NCBI GenBank assembly: GCA_007644065.1
Contig: VJWN01000003.1
Span: 1,488,001-1,552,000, forward strand
Source: Margaritispora aquatica
Lineage: Eukaryota; Ascomycota; Leotiomycetes; Helotiales; Discinellaceae
Direction of reading: 5' to 3'
Length of the DNA stretch: 64,000 nt
Shown: positions 45,561-57,269 of the stretch, piece after piece
Layout: each line of letters begins with the position of its first letter
Numbering within the stretch: position 1 is the first letter of the stretch
Notes under the pieces: model-generated
Told to the model about the DNA's origin: nothing
Seen by the model: the letters and a program-made list of their open reading frames with translations, nothing else
Databases searched by the model: none
Position numbers and translations under genes: made by a program

Positions 45561-47361
45561 TCATGACTCGATGATATCTTCTGCAACTTCCCCATGTTGA
45601 TCATTATGGCTTAGTATAACATTCTTGTACTTGAGTCTTAGCCCAACGCACATTTCCTTTAGCTCTGGCTCAGGAACCCTCTTGTATAGAATCTCGATAG
45701 TGTTGTATATAGTAATTACACCACAATCATGTTCGTTCTCTTGTTGAGCACAAGCTCCTAGTTCAAACACAAACGGATCGGTTGGTAAGGGTATATTTGA
45801 TGCAAAGCAAATGAGCTTCTCAAGCATAGGCATCTTCTGTACGATGATATTCCAAGTTGGACCGCGCATGCCTCTGCTCAATGAGTTGTATACTGTGTAC
45901 TGCCATCCAATCTCGGCAATATCAGCCTTGATAGTGACCCAGTGAGAACCAGTGCAGTTCCAGGGGAACAGATAGTCTTTATTGTGGTCGAGAACGTATA
46001 AACCAAATCTGGATTCCACTCATCGACGTCGGAAGAGGCGGACTTTGCTTGAACAAGAAGATACTCCAAGCGAGACATTGAGTGCTGCTTCATATACCAC
46101 TCATCAAAGCCATCATCGTGGCCGTCTGCTATGCTGCGTGCGTAAACAGTATCGCAAGAATCGATATTACTCAAGTTGCAAGATAGATGAACCACAGTAT
46201 CGATGACGTGGTCGCTCAGCCAGCTGGCAGGCTTGGAGGAAACACTAGATGTAGAGCATATTTCAAGGCGGCATTGGTAAATTTGTGGCACAAGCTGCAA
46301 GACATCGCGCAGAGTTACCATACATGTACCTTTAAGCTCTCCAAAGATCAAGCCATGGTTTGCTGGTTCCTCACCAGCTGGGCACAGAGCTTCGTACATT
46401 TTGTAGACTTTTCCCACACATTGAGCCCACCTCTGAAGTTCAGATCCACAGTTTTTCACTGAAAGTCTCTGGAGTGGAAATTTTCTTGTAGAGTTCGTGG
46501 TCGGTTATCTCTGGGCTTCAGTGGATCAGTAGGAGACCTAGGTGATGCGTCTCGGGGTGTCGTTTTGGGACGGAACTTGATTTGCAGATCTGCTTGGAAA
46601 TCACAGAATTATTGAGTGGTAGTCTCGGCAGTAGGTCGAGGTTCTGCAGTGGTTGTCCAGATAGCAAACTTGCGCTGGAGAGTTTTTCCGATTCGCAAAG
46701 GGCTGTTGAAAATATTGAGCAAGAACGGCTTGGTGCTGGAGGTCCGTTCTGGATTAATTTTTGCTGCTGCGATTTTTTCTGCTTGCGGAGTTTTGGAAGC
46801 CATTTGGAAGTCAGGATTGTGCCTTCCTGTTTTAGGTTTTGAAGCAAGGCCACTCATTAGGCCAGCCACATTTTGTTTGGGAGGAACGACTGCTTGTTTT
46901 ATTCGCAATAGCGTTGTCATAATAGCGTTTGTTTCTTGGTCGCTTGTTTGACACTCAAGTGTTCGGTCAGATGATTCACGAATTAGGGTGGGTTGGGAAG
47001 CTACTCTTGAAGAGGTGGATTGGTCCTGCACACTATATGCACTGCTGAACGATCAGATATCATCATCGTCACTATCAATCTTCTCTCTATCACTCATCTA
47101 GCTATAATCTGTCAAGGCTTCCATCGGAATCATCGCGTTCTCGAGGTCTGATTGCGTCATCACGATGGTGCTTCCCCAATATGGCAGGTGTGCGCCTTCG
47201 TTGCCTGGTCTGATCAAATCCCAATGTGTTTGTCGATAGTTTTGGGCGGTTATGTATGTTTGAATAGATTCTATGACGCTCTGAAACCCAGATAGGGGAT
47301 AGCCAATATATAAGGAGTAAGAATGACTTCTGGAATTCTGAAGGATGTGAGATTTACGCAT
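45561..47361 (-). pseudogene. Ulp1-like cysteine peptidase gene, decayed
   Basis: The catalytic half is clear: GSHWVTIK (His), WQYTVYNSL (Asn where Ulp1 enzymes usually have Asp), and QQENEHDCGVITIYNT (Gln of the oxyanion hole and nucleophile Cys). Before it comes SWLSDHVIDTVVHLSC, the usual start of a Ulp1 domain. The gene is broken. Between VDEWNPDLVY and VLDHNKDYLFPW the frame shifts by one base near 46000 with no lost residues. Upstream, one minus-strand frame from 47361 to about 46456 is coding-like but crossed by four stops: TAG 47098, TGA 47053, TAA 46609, TGA 46456. It then shifts into the peptidase frame. Ulp1-type enzymes cut SUMO or similar modifiers, and many fungal copies are mobile-element cargo. 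No terminal repeats were found here. Confidence 0.7.
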
Positions 47362-48350
47362 GCTCGTGCTCAGGACTGCTTGTCACGATACCTCGTGGCC
47401 ATAAGTTGGAGAGATCATTGAGTACGTGAAGCATACAATGAGGTCTTGACAACACAGAGCCGCCATCTGACACTAGCTGTACTTACCTATGTCACTATGA
47501 TTCTGATTTCCCAACTTAGGAGAATAGGTAAGCGAACATAGTCAGCTGATTGAAGAGAGACCTAACAAATATTCTCCTGGAAGCTTTGATTGTGTCGCTC
47601 AAAGCGAGTATTTATCAAATCTTTTCTTACGTGTCAATTCATTCTGAGAATCAAGAGGGGAGAATAGAATCAAGAGATCCCATCCTAGTATGTCACATGA
47701 CCAGATACTCCACTTTCAAGCCCGAGACATGTGAGCCTATCGTTCGTACCTTATGTTGAACCATTCCTCCGACTTTACGACAGCTCGAGAGAGAACAGAC
47801 TTATCTTTTCGATATTCCTGCAGGCAGGGAGATCCCTAGTAGGTAGGCGCACCAGATGCTTTGCAATCACATGATCAGTAATCACAGATTCGGACCATTT
47901 CGTCTCACCTAGCTCCGGCTCTGCATAGTATGCGAATCTTTGATGCTTCATTGCTTAGTTTTTACGAAATGTCTCTGGCTTTGATTTCAGAATTGATAGG
48001 TGGATCATGCAAGGTACCATGGCTTGAAGTGCGGGCGGTGCTATGGTGTTGTGCAGTATCTCCTCCTTCCTCGTCACATGATAAGTAATCACATCTTGAT
48101 GTTTTGAACTCCACATGTAACCTGCTTTCGCAAGTTCGATATTTCATTCCTCCGACCATACGAGGGTACTAATCCCAGCTTGTTCAAGTTGCAAAAGCGG
48201 GGTTATGCAATCGCAAATTTCACAACATAAAAGCTCGTCTTTCCTTTCCAACTTCCCCTCCTCAAAATCCCAACCTTCCACCAACTTCATCCATCAACAA
48301 CACCAACCACAACCCTTCAAAGCTCTTCAAAATCGAGATTCTAACTCAAA
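47362..48350. other. Intergenic region
   Basis: About 1 kb between the decayed Ulp1-like gene and the dehydrogenase. The last 120 bp are rich in C, A and T, as in fungal 5' leaders. No gene supported. Confidence 0.45.
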
Positions 48351-49223
48351 ATGTCTGCTACATTGACTTATTTGATTACTGGTGCCAATCGCGGTACTTA
48401 CCCCTTTTACCCCTTTAAATTCTCGCTAATTCTCGCTTACTAGGCATCGGCCTTGGACTCACCGCAACGCTCCTCCAGCGTCCAGGCACGACTGTCATTG
48501 CCACTGTTCGCGATATCAAGACCACGGACTGTGCGCCTCTCAAGGCACTTCCTCTAGCTGCTGGGAGTGTGCTTTACGTTGAAGGTCTCGAAGTGGCAGA
48601 GGAGAAGTCCCTCCTCGCGCTTCGTGAATCTGTTGAAAAGTACGGCGTCAAGACCATCGACACCATCATCGCCAATGCAGGCACAGGAACTCAATTTAGT
48701 AGCTGCGGCAAGTCCTCAGTTGCCTCTATCAAGGAGAACTTCGAGGTCAATACACTGGGCCCTATCCTCCTTTATCAGACCTTCCAATCCTTCCTCGTAA
48801 CTTCCGCACCGAAGTTCATCGTCATCTCCTCTGTCTTGGGTAGCATTGATTTGATCAAGGATATGGGTGCTGCGCCTACTCTTGCTTATGGAATCAGTAA
48901 GGCAGGCGTGAACTTCTTTGCCAGGAAGCTGCATTTTGAGGAGAGTGGGCTTTGTACGCTTAGCATCCACCCTGGGTGGGTGAAGACTGGTAATGGACAG
49001 GCGTTTGCAGATGCGATCGGGGTTGAGGCGCCACCTTTGGGTGTGGATGAGAGTATTAAGGGGGTGCTGAAGCAGGTTAGTCTTCTTTTCATTTGTTATT
49101 CCTGTTTGTGTTTTCGTGCGTGGGGATTTAACTAACTTGTTCGGTCTGTAGATCGACGAGCTAAAGAAGGAAACTACATCAGGCACCTTTGTTTCTTATG
49201 ATGGAAGTGTACTTGGATATTGA
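48351..49223 (+). CDS. Short-chain dehydrogenase/reductase
   Basis: Exons 48351-48393, 48444-49075 and 49152-49223 encode 248 residues. This is a classical SDR: LTYLITGANRGIGLGL is the TGxxxGIG cofactor loop (split by intron 1), IIANAG is the NAG strand, FIVISSVLGS holds the catalytic Ser, and AYGISKAGVNFFARKL gives the YxxxK pair. IHPGWVKTGNG follows, as usual. It would use NAD(P)H to reduce a carbonyl or oxidise an alcohol. Overall shape and length resemble norsolorinic-acid-ketoreductase-like fungal SDRs, but no secondary-metabolite core gene lies nearby, so the substrate is unknown. Confidence 0.92.
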
Positions 49224-49963
49224 GAAGTTTCTAGGGAGAGCAATAGATTGATGCAAACTGCCTAATTGTATCATCTATTGTACATATGGTGGCCGAATTT
49301 TAAAATGAAGTTATACCGTCAACACAATCAGAGTTACTCTATTACGATATTTGATCAGAACACTTCTATCTCAACTAAATTTACAAGGATACTCTTCTAT
49401 AATCTCTCAATGTGTAAAAGATTGTGGCACATCCGTGAGAGTTGTGCATGTTTATATAACTTGCCTCCGAACCTCTTCACCTGGCCAACACAAAAACGCT
49501 AGCTTCATTTCCAGACTATCTGAATTTATTTTCGGCGAAAGGCTAACCTTCATACGTCAAGAATATGCTATCCAAGCTTCAGTCGCCTACAGTCCAAATT
49601 GCTTATCTTGTTGTGGCTTCGGGTTTTGCTTCGCCGAACATGAACTTGCGTAGCCTCGCTTCAGGGACGTCACCGACGGGTGTCTCCGCCCTAGAAGTTA
49701 CCTAGTAGGTTAATCACCTAGTAAGGCATAGTCTAATAAGCCCTTGATTAAGGTGCACCTTAGCATTTCACACGTGATTGGCCACTGTTAGCCCCGCGCA
49801 CAATGAGGAGAACAACATCTGGGTTTGCTCATACCATCGCAGACGCCAATTCACTCAACACATCCAAGCACTGTTAATTCTGACAATTATATGTGCCGAA
49901 CTGGCTATATATGCATATAGAAAACCACCTCTTTCGCCATCAAATGATATCTTCAGGCTCAAA
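49224..49963. other. Intergenic region
   Basis: Between the SDR and F-box genes. The F-box frame is open upstream of its ATG back to 49778 with a hydrophobic stretch (ALLILTIICAELAIYAY), so a missed 5' exon is possible. Otherwise nothing is seen. Confidence 0.4.
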
Positions 49964-51145
49964 ATGGAAATATTGCGATTTGTTTCCCAAAAGGCCAGTC
50001 TCCTATGGTCATGGACCAAGAGTAGATCAACGTCACCAGATCGTACTATAAGGACCTACGAATCTTCTCTCTTAAATAAGCTTCCCCCGGAGCTCGTGGC
50101 ACATGTCGCATCTTTCCTTTCTCCCGCATCAACAGCACTGTTTTCTCTTAGCTGCCGTTACACGCTTTCCGTACTTGGAACTATACATATCAAAGGCTTG
50201 AAAGGAAGAACAATCTCAACACCACCTAGATCCATAGATTGGAGGTCACCCGACTATCAAGACTGGATGTCCATTATCCACCCTCATTGGATCATTTCTC
50301 CCAGCGATGAGTTGTCTCAACGCTTCCGATTCCTCTCGCTCCTAGAGCGCGATCTTCCAGACCACTTAGCATGCATCTACTGCGAGAAACTCCATGCAAT
50401 CTGCCACGCATCATCAGTCTATTCCCGGCGGTGGTATTCTGAAACAGTAGCTGATCCGAGATGCTTAATAGCTAGTGGTGAAATGTTCCTAACGAGAGTT
50501 GCAATTGGCGCATTCAACATTACAATCTTTCAGATGGCGATGAAACGATATCGTCAAGGTCGGGAATACTCAAGTCTCTTGCAATTGCTGTCAGCAGACT
50601 CAAAATACTCTGTGTCCCCTTACACAGAGTCTGAGGTGTGCCGATATCGAATTGTCTCTGGGGCTCTACTTTCGCACAAACGACTCAAAGCCACGGTACC
50701 TGGCAGCAGTTGGACAAGCCTGGAGGAACCATTTAAGTGGCAATATTTACTGGTGACTATTTGCCAACACAATCGAACCATCAGCCCATGGACGTCAACG
50801 TATGACCTCGACCAATTTGACGCTATAATTCTGCGGGCATGGTTGAAGTGGAGGAGATTTGACTCTTCGAAGGAAGTCGACCGGTGCGCTTTCTGCGCTA
50901 CTGAAGTACAGGTTGATTTTCACACCATAGAGAAACAAGATGTCAAAGTCACTGTGTCGATATGGAAAGATCTTGGCTCGGGTTCTTTACTTGATAAGAA
51001 ATGGTTGAGGCACGTTTTAGGAACTAGAAGCACGTTTTGGGAAGTCACAGAAAAGACAGAGAAATCACTGCAGGCTACCTGGGAGGCTTCGGTGAATTCG
51101 GAAGGCATTGAGTCACCTTTAGAAATGAAACTAGAGACATTATAA
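49964..51145 (+). CDS. F-box protein
   Basis: 393 residues from the first in-frame ATG at 49964. Near residue 35 is an F-box: LNKLPPELVAHVASFLSPASTALFSLSCR, the segment that binds Skp1 in SCF ubiquitin ligases. The rest shows the pattern of a large ascomycete F-box family: a CIYCEKLHAICHA cysteine pair, Trp- and Arg-rich middle, and a C-terminal YxW-type helix region. The C-terminal part would recruit a target protein; no WD40 or LRR repeats are seen. The open frame extends 62 residues upstream without an ATG and includes a hydrophobic helix, so the N-terminus may be longer if there is a 5' exon. Confidence 0.8.
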   Translation: MEILRFVSQKASLLWSWTKSRSTSPDRTIRTYESSLLNKLPPELVAHVASFLSPASTALFSLSCRYTLSVLGTIHIKGLKGRTISTPPRSIDWRSPDYQDWMSIIHPHWIISPSDELSQRFRFLSLLERDLPDHLACIYCEKLHAICHASSVYSRRWYSETVADPRCLIASGEMFLTRVAIGAFNITIFQMAMKRYRQGREYSSLLQLLSADSKYSVSPYTESEVCRYRIVSGALLSHKRLKATVPGSSWTSLEEPFKWQYLLVTICQHNRTISPWTSTYDLDQFDAIILRAWLKWRRFDSSKEVDRCAFCATEVQVDFHTIEKQDVKVTVSIWKDLGSGSLLDKKWLRHVLGTRSTFWEVTEKTEKSLQATWEASVNSEGIESPLEMKLETL

Positions 51146-51431
51146 CAGAATTGGTATAACAGAAGTGATAGATGCTAGTTAATCTATGACTGCCATGTCA
51201 TTGCACTATCATAGTCTTCAACTCAAGTCTGTACAAATGACTTCATGATGGAAGTTCGGCTATCCAACAAGTAGCTACTAAATTAGATAGTATGTACTAT
51301 TCTACAATACACTAGTCTGAACCCCTTGACAGATAGTTGAATTAGACCAGTTTTTTTGATACAAGTACTTTGCAATATCCCTTCCAACTTTCTTCTTTCT
51401 TTCTCTTTCCATCATTGAAATACAAAACAAG
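51146..51431. promoter_or_regulatory. Promoter of the small MGFSSS protein gene
   Basis: The final 60 bp form a strong pyrimidine tract ending in ACAAAACAAG directly before ATG 51432, a typical fungal transcription start and Kozak-like context. Confidence 0.35.
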
Positions 51432-51743
51432 ATGGGTTTCTCTTCCTCCAAACTCGCCAATGTTACTAACACTTCATTTTGTATTTCAATGTATGGCCAT
51501 TGGATAGCCACAGCATGTAAGTGGTTTTTCCGATCTCCCCCTCTCCCTTCCCATGCCCCAATCCGAGCAGACCCGGAAGTTCTCCGGCTTCTGAATCGGA
51601 TCGCGGATGGGATCGACGCGAACAGGGCGGAGATAGCAGCTTTGAGGAGGGATTTGAGTGACCACCTCGGCCCTCTTCGGGGGGCTGAGGTGGTGACAAC
51701 ACTGAGATTCCGTCCTCAACATCACAGCGCTAATATTTCTTAG
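51432..51743 (+). CDS. Small hypothetical protein, possibly N-myristoylated
   Basis: 103 residues unspliced, or 85 if a 54-bp in-frame intron (51517-51570, GTAAGT to CAG) is removed: the frame is the same either way. The N-terminus MGFSSSK fits the N-myristoylation pattern (Gly2, small residue at 6, basic at 7). The C-terminal half contains PEVLRLLNRIADGIDANR followed by AEIAALRRDLSDHLG, an amphipathic helix that could form a coiled coil. A pyrimidine-rich leader supports expression. No family recognised. The codon pattern is ordinary for the window; existence as a gene is probable, not certain. Confidence 0.45.
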   Translation: MGFSSSKLANVTNTSFCISMYGHWIATACKWFFRSPPLPSHAPIRADPEVLRLLNRIADGIDANRAEIAALRRDLSDHLGPLRGAEVVTTLRFRPQHHSANIS

Positions 51744-52959
51744 ACACATGGTTTTGCGGACCAATCCACTAAACGGTCCGCGGCCTCTGATGATGAGAAT
51801 CTTCTCGAGGGGGTCGGTCAGCAAAGTCGAACTCCCACCTGTCCGTGGTGCTGGCTACGAACCTTCAGCTTTGTCTGGAGAGCCAACGGGAGTCGCAAAG
51901 TCTTAGCCAGTATCTCCCTTGCATTCATACCAGATCCCAATACTAAGTTTTGCAGGTGTCTTCTTTTGGATTTTCGTGTCTGTTAGGTTCGGCAACAATT
52001 AATTATTATCATACCTAACTCTAGATTCTTACTGTTTCCAAGAATGTGATCATGATGATGTGACTTTAATAATGCGACATAGACATCATGGCAAGCAGCA
52101 TAGAGATGGAGTAGGGATCGGTTCCCGCCCTAGGTGAACCTTGTTCCCATCCTCGTTGAGTGTTGAATCTGGGATCACTTCAACCTTCTAGAAAACATTC
52201 AACCAGTTACTTACCTTACCTAACTAACGCAGGTAGGCACGTGCATCAACCTGGTACGCAAACACACACACACACTGGTGAGCTCCCCAAAGCAAGAACA
52301 TCTTGACCAAATCATACATCATAACGAGCTTTTTAAGTTCTGAAATTGCTTGTCCTGTGAAATTTGTCATAAGAAACTACCGTGGTCCAATGACCTCAGA
52401 GAAACGTGGTCAGCCCCTATGACACGGCTGTAGTCAGAGCACTAGATAACTAAATGACGTCTTTGGAGTAGTTTGAACTGTGAAAACGAATTAAATTGTG
52501 TGAATGAAGAGACTTCTAGATTCCGTGTATCAGCCAGTGCATGAGGACTGATGTTGGAATTGGGTTGATATCAATGCTTACTATCACAAGTAGAACACAA
52601 GCTTTGATTCGATAGAGAAATTTATTAGCGAGAAACTGCATGGTTGCTTCTGTGACATTTCCGGGCACTCGACGCTGGTCAAGTACTTCCGTTGTGCAAC
52701 AAATGTCATGCTCTCAGAAAACTCGCTTAAATTTCAAGTTTTTGGTATGGAACAATCCAACATACCTAAATCAAGTGTCAACGAAATATGCAAAATTAAG
52801 ATGCTGTGCTAGAATCGCCACTGGGAGAGTTCACTTCATGTTCCCGTCATATCGGTACAGAGAGGTATGTCCCATTTCGAAGAGCACAAAGATCATACCT
52901 GAGGTCTTTGTGCTAATCCACGAGATAGACTATACACTCGACATAGATAAAAAGTCAAA
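51744..52959. other. Intergenic region
   Basis: 1.2 kb, AT-rich toward its right side, with a short CACACA run near 52262-52274. No gene supported. Confidence 0.45.
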
Positions 52960-53937
52960 TCAAGACCTCGTTGATCCCTTCGCTCTCCTCTTCGAGACCG
53001 TCTCCACAACCACCACCTCACCAACTCCCCTCCTCTTGGATGGTCCCTTATTCGGCGTTGGTTCCTTTATCTCCTCAAGTCCAACCTCACAATCGTCCGG
53101 CGTCAGCCTCAACCAAAGAATAACATCATATTTCTTCGTCGAATTTCCAGAATACCCAATCGCTTTCGCCTTATTGACAAGATCAATTCCATCCCCCAAC
53201 CACCACCTCTTCTCTCTCTCACTCTTCAGCACATCCCACGCCGCCAGCCACGCCACCAGCGCCTTCACGCTCCTCGACGGCAGTTTGCCTTCACTGTCCT
53301 TGAGAAGCTGATACGAGCGCCTCATCGCTTCGGCCGTGAGATCTGCGTGTTTCCAACCACTGTAATGCCCCTCCCGCTCCTTAATCTTGCGCTGCAGGTC
53401 CGGGTCTGCGGTGCGCAGGATCGCTTCCGGGTGCGAGATGGCGCCTGTGGAGCGCACGGGGCGCGTGCGGATGATGTGTGAGGAGGTCTCGGAGGCAGCG
53501 GGATCGATGGTCGGCGCGACGTAGGGTGTTATGTCGGCGGCTTCGCAGAGCCACTTGATGATGCGCACGCGGCCCGATTTGCGACCCTCGCGCCCCTTGC
53601 CGAAACCGTGGCTTTTGGCTAGTTGGTAGACTTCTTCGAAGCTCATGGCCCACCAGGCACGCTCTTGGGGGGTCATGGTGGAGAGAGATGTGGTGGCTGA
53701 TGTCTGGGTGGTTTGGCCATCTTGTTCTGTAGGCGGTGCTGCGGCTGGTGTGTTTTGCGGTGGAAGTTGAGGTGTATTGGAGGCTGGTGGTACTGTATTG
53801 GATCCCTCGGCTTCGATTACGCTTGAAAGGGCATTCTGCAGGTTGATGTTTGCTGCATGGCTTGGGAGACGTCGACGTCGGCTTTGGGTGGTGCTTCTTC
53901 GATTGATTCGTCCTTCTTGAACTGCATCCATTGGCAT
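52960..53937 (-). CDS. Hypothetical protein with three SAP-like repeats
   Basis: 325 residues from ATG 53937 (MPMDAVQEGRINRRS). No named family, but three similar helical segments can be lined up: residues about 95-133 (WWAMSFEEVYQLAKSHGFG...RVRIIKWLCEA), 192-235 (YSGWKHADLTAEAMRRSYQ...SVKALVAWLAAW) and 245-278 (WWLGDGIDLVNKAKAIGYSG...KKYDVILWL). Each has two helices joined by a Gly or polar turn and ends in I/L-x-W-L, as in SAP-type motifs that bind DNA or RNA. N-terminal and C-terminal stretches are basic (SRRRRLP; KGPSKRR; SKRRAK), fitting nuclear localisation. A nucleic-acid-binding role is inferred from this layout only. Confidence 0.65.
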   Translation of the reverse strand: MPMDAVQEGRINRRSTTQSRRRRLPSHAANINLQNALSSVIEAEGSNTVPPASNTPQLPPQNTPAAAPPTEQDGQTTQTSATTSLSTMTPQERAWWAMSFEEVYQLAKSHGFGKGREGRKSGRVRIIKWLCEAADITPYVAPTIDPAASETSSHIIRTRPVRSTGAISHPEAILRTADPDLQRKIKEREGHYSGWKHADLTAEAMRRSYQLLKDSEGKLPSRSVKALVAWLAAWDVLKSEREKRWWLGDGIDLVNKAKAIGYSGNSTKKYDVILWLRLTPDDCEVGLEEIKEPTPNKGPSKRRGVGEVVVVETVSKRRAKGSTRS

Positions 53938-54787
53938 AGCTGGATTTGTGTATACGCTCAACGCTATTCAACGATTCTTGGTGTCTAGTGTAGCAGTACT
54001 CGGCCTTCTGGTAGAACAACACTTCTGATTTCGCACGTTGATATGAGGTAAGAAGGTATTCATTTCACAAGCATCGGAAATCGACACGGCAGAATAGAGG
54101 AGAAAGGTCGCATTTGGTGGGCGGTGTACACAACGGACCCATGCTGGTCTAGGTGGCTTCACTTTTGAGGAGGAGAGCTGACCGTTCCTATTAGTCAACT
54201 AGTGGAATTCTTATTTGCTCAAGGATGGCGCGCAAGGATAAGCTACTCAGGCGTATCTTATTTAGGGCTTAGTGATTTATAGAGTCCTGAAGTCTTCCCC
54301 CTTACTTAGGTATGTTCAAGTTCTTCCAAGAGACTTAATCATTTCCGTAACATATACGCAGGATTCTATATGCTAGACCTTGAAAGCTATACAATTGTAT
54401 GCCTTGGATTTATACGGCTAACTTGCGCCTCATTTTGAATTTTTCCCAAAGCTTTTTTTTCATTCATTATGTAGGGGCTCGCTCGCTTAAGCTATGTCAC
54501 GCGTATATGGATATCTATCATCAGGTAGCTATAGTAGGTGGGTGTCTTCATGTATCCGTCAGATGAAAGGCGTGGAAACTCGGAAGAATGACAGTTTTCA
54601 GCAATTACTGGATATGCCTCTAGATCAAATAGATAAGGATATGCTAAGTATGAAGGAAGAGAGATTTGTATACATATTTCATTACTGTACTACTATCTGT
54701 ATATGCAAATGCGATATATCTACGTCAAAAGATCCGCACCATTTCCAAACCTATTTATCATGTATATAACCAAAAGATATAACCACC
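53938..54787. other. Intergenic region
   Basis: Between two minus-strand genes. AT-rich in 54200-54780. No gene supported. Confidence 0.45.
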
Positions 54788-57269
54788 CTATAACCAAATG
54801 AACGCTCCCGCCATCAGAACCGCCAACCCCATCCCTGCCCGTCCAACAAACACCCTCTCGCCCGCACTCTTTTTACCTCCGACAACAGTTGCAGGCGTAA
54901 AAGAATCCACGCCGGTATTAGCTCCCGTGCCGGGGTTTGAGCCAATGGCCACCAGACCTGGCTGGTCAGGAAGCTTGACTTGAGTGTTCGCGTTGGTTGA
55001 GTAAGCAACGGTATCCGTCGCTTTGCTCCCGATCGTGTTGGCGCTGTTCACGGTGCTGCCGCTGACACAGGACTCGCCGCCCCAAGTAGCGTTGTAAACA
55101 CGGCTCCACATATTCGTGATGTCGTACATGTCCTCGATTGTGTAGAAAAGACGGCAATTTGTTGCTTCATAAACGAACTGGAGGGGCGTTTGCGTGGTGT
55201 CGTCTACACGGATTCCATTTCTTAGGTTGATTCTTCCTACTTTCAGGAGACGAACTTTAGAGCCCAGGGGGGAGTCGGACTCGACGAGTGGTGGGACAAA
55301 TGCGGCGTTTACGGGTGCGGTTGGGACGGTGGTTTTGGCTTTGGCAAGGACTCCAAGCGACAGATCTAATGCATATCTGTGTCTCTCGATATCAAGGTAT
55401 GTAAGGACTTGTGTTCCCTTGGAACCACCGACGCCCTGCATAGGTCCTGTCTGAGCACGTCCTCCCATTGCAATGGAGCGGACACCACCCTGGCTTTTCA
55501 TAAACTCAGCAAAGATTGCACAGGTGGAGCCACATCCTCCATCAAATATGATGACTGTGTTGTCTGCGGTGAAAACTTGGGCTGGAATGTTGGGCTGCTT
55601 GAGATAGCCATAGACTGAGAAGTCTGAGGTCATGAGAGGGTCCGACAGATTTGCTCGAGTAGTGCCGAGGAAGTTATCGCCCCAGATTTTGAACGGTCCA
55701 CCCATGGCGCTCCAGTTGCTGTACTTGTTCAGATCTTTGTCTAGGGCGGATTGGATTTGCCAAGGTGGACGGATAGAAGCATTGTAGACCGCTGCTCCAG
55801 AGAAAACGTCTCCCATATAATCAACAAATGGTGTGGTACGCATACGGGATCCACCATACGGGATAAGAGCTGGGAAGAGCTGCTTGAAAGCATCATAACC
55901 ACTAAAGACTGAGCCACCACCATTCGCACTCAGATCAATAATAAGTTTCTTGCTTCCTACTCTCTTAGCCTCGGCGAGAAATTTCGAGATTGTGAGCTGC
56001 ATGTTTGCTTGATCTGTCGTGCTAGAATCATTGACTCCTGCAAAAGCAGACATGGTAAGAACCGCGACATCATCGAATATGAAGCCAGCTGTATACGGAG
56101 ATTCGGGGTGAACGACGAAAGGTGTGGGGTATCCTGGCATTTCATCACTTGCCGAGCTCTGTCTCTTCTCGACCATTTGCATTTCTGTTTCTGGGGCCAT
56201 TTCGACCTCAATCCCGCGCTTTGAGAGAAGTGTGTTGACATCGGTAGTTGGGTTTACTTCTAGCGCTTGAAAGAGGGTTGCACCTGAAGTTATACCCTTG
56301 AAAGTGAGGGAAGTAGAAACCAAGTTGTTACTGGTCAAGATACTTCCGTTTGCAAAAGTATATGAATTCGTGTCGTTAGCGAATCCAAACTTCCAAGCAC
56401 CGACATAGAACATGTTTGCTCCTCCCTGGAGATTATTTGGTAGGGAGAAGAACATTTGGTTGTAGATCGCATCGGCGTCTTGGAAACTGCTCATGGTTAA
56501 AGAGAGTCTTTCAATGAACGTGGTCGAATTTTCGCCATTGATTGCTGTGATAGGCGATGGAAGCTTGGCTGTGCTTGTACTTTTGATGTATGCATTCCAA
56601 TCACCTTTACAAGATTAGATGATTCCTTAAGCTAAGGTTGCAAACTTACTTAGAAAGTAGATAGATGGCACTCCCAACCCATCATTGGACACCGAAACAA
56701 GCGTCCTATAGGTGCCGAACGTGAAGGCGGATACCAATGGCAGGGGCAAATTGAAATGGAAATCGTGCGGCAAAACGTTGATCAGTGACCACAGATCTTT
56801 TTCAAATCCCCATTGACTCGTGTAAACACCACCTTGGACATTTGCCTTGATTTTGTCCAAACCCCCAAAAATGTCCACACCAGGAAGAGTATACCCTTTT
56901 GGTGGGTCTTTTAGATATGTGATTGTACTTTGAAATTGTAGGTATGGTCTAATGTACTCGATGTATCCAACGGAGCGATTGACGCTTAAAGGAACAGACT
57001 CTAAACATGCTATCGCAAGAGAGGGCTTAAACAACAAGGTTGCTATAAAGGTTAGAAAGCTAGGGGGAAAAAATCCGGTATCCTAGGAAAGCCTTACCTC
57101 CAGGTCTTGCTGCAGAATAAGAAGCAATCTGACTACTGACTGACAGACAAGGACTTGCTGCCTGCCTTTCCTCTAAAGGGGCAGGTGTTGGAGCGGGAGC
57201 GGCGGCAGCATTGACAGAAGATGAAAATATTGCTGCCGCAAAGAGAAGTATCGACGAAGAAGCTCTCAT
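54788..57269 (-). CDS. GPI-anchored S41-family (tail-specific-like) serine peptidase
   Basis: Exons complement(54788-56604, 56650-57042, 57098-57269) encode 793 residues; ATG 57278 would add three. Signal peptide RASSSILLFAAAIFSSSVNA, then SPCLSVSSQIASYSA, the usual start of the fungal secreted S41 group. The peptidase core lies in the third exon: AVLTMSAFAG, KLIIDLSANGGGSVFSGYDAFKQLFP, and VIIFDGGCGSTCAIFAEFM, where the Ser of GSTC (about residue 548) is the probable nucleophile. GVRSIAMGGRAQTGPMQGVGG follows. After a Ser/Thr/Asn-rich linker the C-terminus has a hydrophobic GPI signal (GMGLAVLMAGAFIWL). It is probably a cell-surface peptidase. Relatives include CPAF-like and UstP-like S41 proteins; the target is unknown. 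Confidence 0.88.
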
